Assembly (NCBI GenBank): GCA_036496265.1
Contig: DASXLL010000051.1
Span: forward strand, 1-52,768
Direction: 5' to 3'
Length of the DNA: 52,768 bases
Source: CAYLLN01 sp036496265
Lineage (GTDB): Bacteria; Planctomycetota; Planctomycetia; Pirellulales; Pirellulaceae
The notes below the pieces were generated by a model. The model was not told where the DNA came from and searched no databases. It saw nothing but the letters and a program-made list of their open reading frames with translations. The position numbers and the translations under genes were made by a program. This document shows, piece by piece, positions 25,001 to 37,000 of this stretch (positions are counted from its first letter, which is position 1; the number at the start of each line of letters is the position of its first letter).

Positions 25001-28000
25001 CATTGAACACGCCCGTGGGCGTCGCCTCTGCTGCCGCGATCAACAAAGAGACGGTTGCGGCCACTGATTTCGCGCGATTGAACGACATCACAAGCGATAT
25101 GAGCCTCGTTTTTGGCGGCACTTCGTTGAACAAAGAAAATACGGTGCTGTTCACCGATGTGGCGCTGACCAATAGCGGCAACGCCATGCTCCGCGGGCCG
25201 CTGGTGGTCGTGATCGACAGCATCAGCGATCCGTCGGTGGCGGTTCAGAACCCCGACGGCTTCACGCCCGCTGGATTGCCCTATTTCAACTATCACGCGT
25301 CGATTCCCGGTGGCACGCTCACGCCGGGCGAGACGACAGCCAGCCGCACGCTCAATTTCCTCGATCCCAGCGGCAACCAGTTCACGTTCCACGCGTCGAT
25401 TTATTCGCTGCCGGACAGCCTGCCCACGCTCACTGAGATTCCGACGTTGGAAGCCCTCGTCGGCCAGCAATTCTCGTATCAGATCGAAGCCAGCGACGCC
25501 GACAACGACGGCCTCACCTATTCGCTCGCCGGTGGTCCGCCGACGATGTCGATCGACCAAACCGGCAAAATCACCTGGACGCCGACGGCTGACGACCTTG
25601 GCACGCAGCAGGTAACGGTTCGCATCGACGATGGCCAAGGTGGAACGGTCGAACAGTCGTTCACGCTCGTCGTCCGCGACAACGTGCCCAATCGGCCGCC
25701 GATCATCACGTCGTCGCCGGTGACCGATGCCGGTGTCGCCGTTTCGTTCCAAATCAGCGATCTGCCGGTTGGCGAAGGGCCGGTGGGCGTGTCCACGGGC
25801 AATTTCGACGGCTCCGGCAACAGCGTCATCACCGCGAATCAAACCAATCAATCGGTTTCGCTCGGCCAGTACACGACCGCCGCGCTGGCGCAAGCCAGCG
25901 TCCGCACGACGATTCTCGGCGAACCGCCACCGCGGACGGATCAGCTTTTCGAGCAAGGTTACACCGTCGATGTCGGCGCGGCGTTCAATCGCAATCTCAA
26001 TATCAACGCCACCACGTCGGCTGATTTCAACGGCGACGGCATTGCCGACCTGGCCGTTACCCAGCACAGCGAAGGGCCTAACTCCAATTACCAGGAAGCC
26101 GTCGCCGTGATGCTCGGCATCGGCGACGGAACGTATCAGCCGGCGATCATGGCCTATCAGGCCTTACCCGCCGATAATACGAACCCGCTCACGGGCATCT
26201 TGGCTCGCGACTTCGACAAAGACGGCAACATGGACTTGCTCGTCGGCGAATATGGCGCGAAGAACCTGATTTTCATCAAAGGCCACGGCGACGGCACGTT
26301 CGACGCCCCCATCCGCACCGCGACGAATTTCCGTCCGCAGTATCTCCGCACCGACGACTTCAATCACGATGGCCAGCTCGATATCGCCCTGGTGGGCACC
26401 ATTCCCGTGCCGGGCCGGGGCGACAATTGGCAGCCCGAAATCCTTTTCGGCAACGGCGACGGCACATTCCAGCCGCCAGTCGATTATGTGAATGTCCCCG
26501 CGGGTGAATCGGGCCGCTACCTCGCGGATATCCAAGTCGGTGATCTGGACGGCAAGAACGGCCCTGACTTGATCGTCGCCGATTGGGACAACGGCGACAT
26601 TGAAGTCCGGCTGAACGACGGGACAGGCAACTTTGGCCCGCCCACGACGATGAATCTCAACACGTCCGAAGGTTGTTGTACGACCGGCCACGGCCCTGCG
26701 GGAGCAATCATTCTCGGTGATTTCGACGGCGACGGCACACTCGACATGGTCGTTAGCGGCGGGTTTGGCACCGAAATCTTCTACAAGGGCAATGGCGACG
26801 GCACGTTCGTCCGCCCGGTTACCTCTTCGCCGGTGATCGCCGAACTGGGAACTGCATTCAGCCATGCCTATGCCGACACCGGCAACACGGCCATCGACCT
26901 GAACGGCGATGGCAAGCTGGATGTCTATGCGGCGGAGCGCTCGAAGAACGTGCTCAGCGTCGGCCTGGGCCGCGGCGACGGCACGTTCGACTATCACCTG
27001 TATTTTGCCCAGCCGGGGGCGAACGATCCGACGATTCCCCAATATGGCGCAGGCTTCGCCTCCCCGGTGGCGATCGACGCCAACCACGACGGCGTCATGG
27101 ACATGGCCGTCGGCAGCAACGCCAACAACGGCGCGCCCGGCCGCCTGACGATCCTCCTCGGCGATCAGCCCGGTTCGTTCCGCTCGCCAGAGATGGTGAT
27201 CGGCAGCTCCAACGGCAACGCCTTCGTCGATTTAAACAACGACGCCCAGCCGGACATTGTTGCCCTGCGCAATCCGCTCTGGACTTCGCTCGCCAATCCA
27301 GATGGTTCGTTTCCCCCTTTCGTCCGCGCCGACGGCAGCAATATCGGCACCTACCCCTATCTGGCAACAGCCGACTTTAACGACGACGGCAATCAAGACG
27401 TCGTCTATGAGTCCGATGACAAGACCGTGGTCAATTTGGGCTTGGGCAACGGCCTATTTCAGTCGCCGATCATCCTGGGTGCCGGCCTGACCGGCGGTAC
27501 TCAGTTTGCCGCAGCCGATTTGACGGGCGACGGCAAGCCGGAAGTAATCTCGAGCACGACGACGATTCAATTATATGTGAACAACACGGGAACTTCTTTT
27601 ACTCGCTTGCCCGATGTCAACGGTCGTTTCGCCACCTTCCGCAACCAAGGTTGGGGCGTAGCCGCTGCCGATTTCGACGGCGACGGCATCACGGACTTGG
27701 TGACGACCGCCGTAGGCACTCCGAACCAGTTCCTGTTTTTTAAGGGGCACCAGGTCGCCAATCCCACCGACGTGAGCGATCTGTTCGACGCGCCCGTCGT
27801 CACGACTCCCGGCATGGATCCGATCTATGAGATGATTCCCGCCGACTTCAATCATGACGGGTATCAAGACCTGGTGCTGCTCGGCGGCTTTCAGGATTTC
27901 TACGTCATGCTCAACACGGGCAACAAGGACGGCAGCTTTGCCGCTCCGACCAAATACGCTGTAGCCGAAGGCTATATGACCGTCGGCGATTTCAACGGCG

Positions 28001-31000
28001 ACGGCAACCTCGACATCGGCCTGGCTAATGGGCACGACTTCCCCTCGATTCGACTCGGAATCGGCGACGGCACGTTCGGCGGCACGATCTATTTCCCGTC
28101 GCTCGGCGGCGCTGGCTCCGTCGACGCCGCTGATGTCAACGGCGACGGCAAGTCCGATTTCCTCAGTCTGACCGGCAATGCCAACGTCGCCACCTTTCCC
28201 TCCAGCAATGTCTATCTCAGCCGGCTGCCCGGCATTCAGGCCGTGGCCACGGGCGACCTCAACGGCGACGGCCAGACTGATGCCATCGTCGCCGATTTCG
28301 GCATGTCGCATCTCACGCCGCTCTTGGGCGACGGCCACGGCAACCTGACGCGGCAACTCGACTTGCTCGTCGCTCGCGGCCCCATCGCCGTGACGATGGC
28401 CGATCTCAACAACGACCACCACGACGACATTATCTCCGTCAATCGTTCCAGCAACTCGATTTCGGTGCTCGTCGGCTCGGCCAGCGGCAGTTTCACGCGC
28501 ACTGACCTGGCCACCGGCAGCCGGCCCGTCGCGGTCGCTGTCAAAGACATTCTAGGCGACAGCGCCCCCGATCTGGTTGTGGCCAATGGCGACGAAACTT
28601 CGCTCTCGCTATTCAAGAACCTCGGCAACGGTCAATTTGCCGCCGGCACGCTCCTTTCTATCGGCATCCATCCCTCGCAAGTCTCGCTCGACGATGTCAA
28701 CGGCGACGGCAAGGCCGACATTGTGGCCACCAGCGAGACCGATAAGGCCTATGTGATCGCCCTCAACCTCGGCAACGGCGCCTTCGCCGTCCAAACGCCG
28801 ATTCCCACCGCCGCCAGCGTCGGCGGCATGGCTCTCGGCGATCTGAACGGCGACGGCAAAGCCGATCTCGTCATTACCAACCCCGACGAGCACCGCGTCA
28901 GCCTCTACATCGGCCTCGGTGCCGGCTCGTTCGCCACACCGCAGCCGATCTCGTTCGACCACTCGCCAACCGCCGTCAACCTCGCCGATATGAACGGCGA
29001 CGGCCAGCCCGACATCGTCACCACCAACAGCGACAGCGACACGGCCACGGTCATCATCAGCAAATTCAATCCAGCCGCCGCCTATCGCTACCAGGTCACC
29101 GCCTCCGATCCCGACGGCGACACGATCAGTTATTCGCTGCAGAGCGGCCCTGCCGGCATGAACATCAATGCCGCCACCGGCCAAATCACCTGGTCAGCGA
29201 CTCCCGACCAAATCGGCACACACCAAGTCGTCATCCAAGCCAGCGACGGCAAGGGCGGCCTCGCCACGCAGCAATACAACCTCGAAGTCTCCGCCGAAAA
29301 CGGCAACTCGCCGCCCCGCTTCGTCACGACGCCCGTAACCACCGGCCTCTCCACGACCGACTATCACTACGCCGCCCGCGCCGCCGACGCCGACAAAGAC
29401 CCGGTCCGCTATTCCATCGCCAGCGGCCCCGACGGCCTGACGATCGATCCCAACTCGGGCGACCTCTCCTGGGGCGATTCGGTTGGCCACGGCCTGCAGT
29501 TCAACGGCCAGGACGACGAGGTCGTCGTTCGCGGCAGCCCGTCGCTGCACTTCGACAGCGGACTCACGTTCTCCATGTGGGTCAAGTTCGACAAAACGCC
29601 CCAGGAAATGGGCCACGACGCCTATCTCGTCAGCAACCTCGACACCGATTTGGCCGCCCGCTTCCTCGGCAGCGTCAACGTCTTCGAGTTCAACTATCGC
29701 GGCATTGCTCTGCGTTCCGTCACGCCCGTTGAAGACGGCCAATGGTACCAACTGACGGCCACGTACAGCTTCGGCAACACCATGCGGCTGTTCGTCAACG
29801 GCGTCCAGGAAGCGGAGACCGACATCTCCCAAGTCCAATCCAAGCAAGACGATTCCCTACTCACGATCGGCAACACCTCGCTCATTAACGGTCTTCGCGA
29901 AGTGGGCCTCGCCGGTTCGATCGACTCGGTGCGGGTTTTCAACACAGCCCTATCGCCGCAGCAAGCAGCCGACGAATACAACCGCGTCGGAGCCGTCGCT
30001 CCCGGCCTCGTGGGCGACTGGCAACTCAACGAGACCGATGGCCCGCTCGCCCTCGATAGCTCCGGCTACGGCAACGACGGCACGCTCAGCGCCGAATACG
30101 CCGGCCGCAGCATGCGGACGACCTTCACCGACCGCGTCACTCCCGCCGGCCGCTCGGGCGATTATCCCGTCATTCTCCGCGCTACGGACGGCCGGGGCGG
30201 CTTTGACGAGCAGTCATTCACTCTGCACGTCGCTGCCCTTCCCCCCGCGACACTTTCAGGCACAGTCTTCAACGATCAAAACGCCGACCAGCAGCAAGCC
30301 GGCGATCCCGGCCTCGCCGGTTGGACGGTCTATCTCGATCTCGACAACAACGGCACACTTGACGATTTCGAACCAACCGCCACGACCGACTCTCAAGGAC
30401 ATTTCAAATTCAAAAACCTCGCTGCCGGCTCCTACAAAGTGGCGATCGCTGGTCAGCCGGGCTGGAAGCCAACCACGCCCCTCAGCGGCGCCGTCCCGGT
30501 CGTCATTGCCCCCGGCCAAGGCGCCGCCGATCAATATGCCTCATCCGTAATTGGCTTTAGCAGTCAATTCAGCACCACCAATTGGTCCGCGGCCCAGGCC
30601 CTCGGCGCACCCAACACTTCCTCCTACGGCGACTTCTCCACATCGTGGGCAGCCGCGACGGTCAACGGCGGTCCCGAATTTCTCACGCTCGGCGTTGCGA
30701 CCCCCTCGCTCGCGCGCGGCGTCACCGTTCGCGAAACCTGGGGAAATGGCTTCGTCACTCAAATTGATTTGTTGGATACGAACAATGTCCTGCACACGGT
30801 CTGGCAGGACGTCGACCCCAGCCAGCCCGGCGCTGCGGCCGATTTCACAGTCAACTTCCCACCCACCAACTATTTGGTTCAGGGCGTCAAAGTCTATGTA
30901 GACGGCAATCACAATCTGTCCACCTGGGAAGAAATCGATTCTGTCCAGTTGCTCGCGGCCGATATTGATCAAGTCACTTTCGGCGAAACCACTATTGGCG

Positions 31001-34000
31001 TAGCCGCCGGCAACCGCCCTCCTGCTTTCGCCAGCTCCGCGCCAACCGCCGGCCAGGTCAACGACCTCTACACCTATCAGCCGCAAGTCAAGAATCTCGA
31101 CGGCCGGCCGCTCACCTTCGACGTTCTCGTCGCACCCGCGGGCTTCGCGATGAATCCCGAAACCGGCGGCATCGCCTGGCTGCCGACGGCTGACGAAAGC
31201 GGCGCGAATCGCGTGCTGATTCGCGTGAAAGACGACCGCGGCCTGGTCGCTATTCAGGATTTCACGATCCAAGTCGCCACCGCGCCGACCGCGCCGATTT
31301 TCACTTCCGACCCGCTCCTGTTCTCAGCGCTAGGCGTTGCTTACCACTATCAAGTCCGCGCTCAGGACGCCGAAGGCGGTCCGCTGACGTACTCGCTGAC
31401 CAACTTCCCGACGGGAATGACGATCGACCCCCAATCGGGACTCATCACGTGGACGCCCGCCAACCCTCAACAAAATGGACAGCAACATGTCACCATTGTC
31501 GTCACGGACCCGACGGGTCTGACAGCCGAGCAAGATTTCGGCATTCTCGTTGCCGGGACCGCCACCAACCACGACCCCGAAATTCTTTCCGCGCCGCGCA
31601 AGACCGCCGGCCTCGATCGGCCCTATCGCTATCAAGTTGCGGTCTTCGATTTGGACGGCGACCAGATTACCTATTCGCTCGCCAGTCCGCCCAGCGGCAT
31701 GACAATCGACCAGACCGGCATGATCCGCTGGACGCCGGACCAACTGGGCGACTTTCCCGTCAGCATCCTGGCCAGCGACGGCCGCGGCGGCAACGACTCG
31801 CAGTCGTTCACCGTCTCCGTCACGAGCCAGCTCACTAATTCCGCCCCGCAATTCACGTCCGTTCCGCCAGCCGCGGCCGTGGCGGGAGAGATCTTCGCCT
31901 ACGACGCGCTGGCCACCGACGCCGACGGCGACGCGCTGCAATACATCCTCGACCAAGGCCCCGCCGGAATGTCGCTCGACCCAACGACGGGCACGCTCCG
32001 CTGGCAAACGGCCGACACGACCCGCGGCAACTTCCCCATCACCATCCGTGCCGCCGATCCCTACGGCGCCGAAGCCACGCAAGCCTTCACGCTCTCGATT
32101 CGCTCGGCGAACGAGCCGCCCGCGATCACGTCGATTCCGCCAACGGAAGCCGCGATCAACTTCCCATACATCTACTCCGTCGCGGCAGCCGATCCGTTCG
32201 ATCCCGTGCTCACATACAGCCTGCCCGACCACCCGGCGGGCATGACGATCGATGCCGACATCGGCGTCATCACTTGGACACCCACCGCCCAGCAACTTGG
32301 CCTGCAATCGGTAACCGTCCAGGCTGCCAATGACCACGGCGGCGTGGCTCTGCAGACCTACGACATCGTCGTGACCAACGGCGCGCCGAATCTGCCGCCG
32401 GTCATCAATTCCACGCCGCCGAAGCAGGCCACCGTCGGCGACGAATATCAATACATCGTCGATGCAACCGATCCCGAGGGCCTCGCCGTCCACTATCAGC
32501 TAAAAACATTCCCCATCGGCATGACGATCGACGCCAACTCCGGCGTCATCAGTTGGACGCCCACCGTCGCCCAAATCGGCACCAACCCCGTCACCGTCGT
32601 CGCCATCGATCCAGGCGGCAAAGCGGCCATTCAATCGTTCCTCGTCACGGCGCTCCCCGTCAACCACGCCCCCACAATCAACTCCACCGCGCCGACCAAG
32701 CCCATCTCCGGCGGCGCTCTTTTCCGCTACACCGTCGCCGCGACAGACCAAGACCACGACGTTCTCACCTATACGCTGACGCAATCGCCGTCCGGCATGT
32801 CGATCGACCCCTTCGGTCGCATCACCTGGCAAACCGTCCCCGCCGACAGAGGCCAGCATCCCGTCTCGATCACCGTCGATGACGGCCGCGGTGGCACAAA
32901 ATCACAATCCTTCACGCTCAACGTTGTCGATGACACCACGCCGCCCAAAGTCGCCGTCGTTCCTGCTACGAATTTGGTCTATTTCGCCAACTCCGCGCTA
33001 ATCCACGTCTCCGCCACCGACGATGTCGGCATCGCGGCCCTTTCGCTCGCGATGGACGGCCAGCCGATCTCGCTCGACGATCACGGCAACGCCGTCGTCC
33101 CCTTCCCAGCTGATCAGCACACGCGCATCAGCACCTTCACCGCCACCGCCGTCGATCCGGCCGGCAACGTCACGCACGCCTCGACCACCGTCAAATTCTT
33201 CAACTCGGCTGACATCACCACCGCCCCGCAAGTCGGCATCATCTCCCCCGCCGACACCGCCGTCGTCACCGCCCCCACCGACATCGTCGGCTCCATCGTT
33301 GACGACAACATCCGCGAGTGGCACTTGCTCATCAAACCCGCCGACGCCACCGACGACTTCTTCACCCAAATCGGCAACGGCACGACCACCGTCAACGACT
33401 CCGTTCTCGGCCATTTCGACCCCACCCTCCTCGAAAACGGCTCCTATGTCCTCCGCCTCGACGCCACCGACAACAGCGGCAACGAAGTCTTCACCGACAA
33501 TCGCATCGGCGTCTCCGGCGACCTCAAACTCGGCAACTTCCAACTCTCCTTCACCGATCTCACGATCCCCGTCAACGGCATCCCCATCACCGTCACCCGC
33601 ACGTACGACTCGCTCACTGCGGGCGACCCAGGCGCTTTCGGCTACGGCTGGCGCCTCGAATACCGCGACACGCACCTCGTCACTGGCCTTCCCAAATCCG
33701 GCCTCGAGGATTTCGGCATCTACTCTGCCTTCAAACCCGGCACCAAAGTCTATCTCACGCTCCCAGGCGGCAAACGCGAAGGCTTCACCTTCAATCCCAG
33801 CATCCAATCCCTCTTCGATCTCACCATCGTCCACCCCGCCTTCACCCCCGACCCCGGCGTCACTGACGCCCTCGGCGCTCGCGGCGGCACCTTCATCCTC
33901 GGCGACGACGGCGGCGTCTATTCCGGCGACGGCGAGCCCTATAATCCCGCTGCCGAAGAATTCGGCGGCGGCTACACGCTGACGACGAAGGACGGAACCA

Positions 34001-37000
34001 TTTACCAAATCGATGGCAATACCGGTCAGCTCAATAACGTCACGGACCGCAACGGCAACACGCTCACCTTCAGCGACTCCGGCATCAGCGGCCCCGCCGG
34101 CACTCAAGTCACCTTCCAGCGCGATGCCCAAGGCCACATTGTCGCCGTCAGCGACCCTAGTGGCAAATCGATCAAATACAGTTACACCACTGCCGGCGAC
34201 TTGTCGACGGTCACCGACCGCGCCGGCAACAAAACTCAATTTACGTATCGCTCCGATCGAGCGCACTACCTCGATACGATCGTGGATCCGTTGGGACGAA
34301 CAGGCGTTCGCACCAATTATGACGCTGATGGACGGCTTACGCGCACCATCAAGACCGATAATTCCGAAGTCAATTTGACATACGATCTGGCCGATAGCCT
34401 CTCAACGATAACCGACGCGCTAGGTCATTCAACCACGTTTGAATACGATCCACACGGAAATGTGGTCGCGACGATTGACGCCTTAGGCGGGATTAGCCAT
34501 GCGACCTACGATGCGAACGACAACCGGCTGACCTCCACGAATCCGCTCGGCCAAACGACCACTTACACCTACGACACCAACAATAATCTCAGCTCCATTA
34601 GCGATCCCCTCGGAAATATGACTCGTCAACTGTACGACGACCACAACAGTCTATTGTCAACGATTAACCCGCTCGGCCAGGTCACCGACTTTTCCTACAA
34701 CTCGAGCGGAAACCTGACTGCCTTGACTAATGCACTCGGTCAATCGACCACGAGTGCCGCCGATCTCAATGGCAACCTCTCTCAGGTTATGAGACCCGAT
34801 GGCGCAACTGTCCAGTTCGGCTATTCGGGCGGCATCGCCAAGCCAACGAGTTCCATCAATTGGAATGGTCTGGTCAGTTCCACTATTTACGACGTGCTAG
34901 GCGAACCGACATCCCAATCGACAGTGGTCGATACGCCGACCGGACCGCAGACTGCCACCGAGTTCACAGTGTATGACGCCGACGGCAATATCACTCAGGT
35001 CACGGATGCCCTGGGTAATGTGGCTAGCTCCGAATACAACGCCGCCGGCCAGGTCGTTGCCAGTGTCGATGCGCTCGGCCATCGAACCACCTACGATTAC
35101 GACACCGTGGGGCGACTCATCAAAACCACGTATGCCGATGGGACCTTCGAACTGCGATCGTATGACTCGCTGAACCTGATTAGCGTGACTGACCCCGCGG
35201 GAAGAATCACACGCTACGAATACGATGCGTTGGGACGGCAGACGGCGATCATTTACCCGGATGACACCCCCAACAATCTCCTTGATAACTCCCGCACGAC
35301 GTTTGAGTACGACGCCGCCGGCGATCTTACGGCGCAGGTCAATGAGCTGGGCCAGCGCACGGAATTTGACTACGACGCTGCCGGGCGAAAAGTCGCCAGC
35401 CGCGACCCGTTGGGAAACGAAACGGACTACGATTACGACGCCGCCGGCAATCTTATCGCCGTTCACGATCCGTTGGCGCGAACGACAACATACATATTGG
35501 ACGCTGCCGGGCGGCAAACGGGCATGGTGAACGCCGATGGCACACAGACCGATTCTGTCCTCAGCTCGACAGGCACTGTTCTTGTGGCCCACGACGAGAA
35601 TGGCCATGAAACCCAATACACATACACACCGGATGGCAAGGTGGCTTCGGTCACCGATCCGCTAGGGGACATTACGCTTTACCAATACGATACGCGCGGC
35701 CTGTTGGTCCGGCAGACCGACGCAAATCAGCATGTCACCCAATTTCAATATGATCTTCTCGGCCAACAGACAGCCCGTATCTTGCCCGCCGGAGAGGCTT
35801 GGAAAACAGAATACAACGCCGTAGGGCTCGTCTCGAAAACGACAGATCCCAACGGCGTGACGATCACCTACCAATACGACGCACGCAATCGTCTTCACAC
35901 CAAGACGCGCTCCGACGGCGTCGTCTTCACGTACAACTACACTCCGACAGGCCAGTTGTCCTCGGTTGTGGACGCGCGCGGCGTTACGACTTACACCTAC
36001 GATGCTCGCGACCGTTTGACGAAGCGCACCGATCCGGATGGTCAATCGATCGCGTACACCTACGACGCGGCTGGAGAGGAACTAACGCAAACCACGCTGG
36101 CCGGTGTTGTTCAATATTCCTACGACGCCGCGGGGCGCATGATCAGTATCACCGATCCTGTCAGCCATACGACCCGTTATACCTACGACGCGGCCGGTGA
36201 ACTGACACAAACGCAGTTTTGGAATAACGTTACTGAGACACGGACCTATGACCTTCGGGGGCAATTGACGCGGCAGACAGCCAGCAATCCCTCTGGCATT
36301 ATCACTGACTTCAGTTATACGCTCGACGCCGCCGACCGCGTCATCGCAACGGATGGAGGTGGCGAGCACGTCGATTACATATACGACGCAGCAAACCGTC
36401 TGACCCGTGAACACTCTCTTGGCGCCCGCGATATCAATTACACCTACGATGCGGCGGGAAATCGCTTGACGCGGATCGATGCATCGGGCACGACAACCTA
36501 TACCTTCGATAGCGATGATCGGCTGCTCACTCAGACCATCGCGGGAGTGACGACCACTTATACTTATGACGCGGCTGGTAATTTGCGGCGAATCCAGACG
36601 GGAGGCGATCATACTGATTACACTTGGGACGCTGAAAATCGTCTGGTTCGCGCCGACGTAACGACGGGCGGCGTCACCAAAACCGAACAATACAAGTACG
36701 ACGCCTTCGGCAATCGCATCTCCACGATCGATGCGAACGGCGAAACGCGCTACATGCTCGATCTTCAAGGGGATCTGTCGCAAGTCGCGGCCGAATACAC
36801 ATCCGGCGGGGTGTTGACGGCCACGATCGTCAATGGCGTCGGCGAAACGCGCGGCGGCGTCGCTACGGTGTTCCTAACTGACCACCTTGGTTCCGTCCGC
36901 GCGGTTGTGGATGGCGCCGGTGCTGTCACAGCTCGCTATCTGTACGATGCGTTCGGCCAGGTGATCTCCACGACGGGCATCTCGGGTGCTTCCCTCCGCT

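Noticed and set aside
23272..29847. Several 200-355-codon minus-strand frames across the Ig and FG-GAP region
   Set aside because: They are Arg- or Val-rich antisense shadows of repeated modules; sense homology is overwhelming.
32998..34266. 422-codon minus-strand gene inside the giant gene
   Set aside because: The opposite strand is open only because the sense strand is extremely C-rich; the translated protein is acidic low-complexity and has no start signals or fold.
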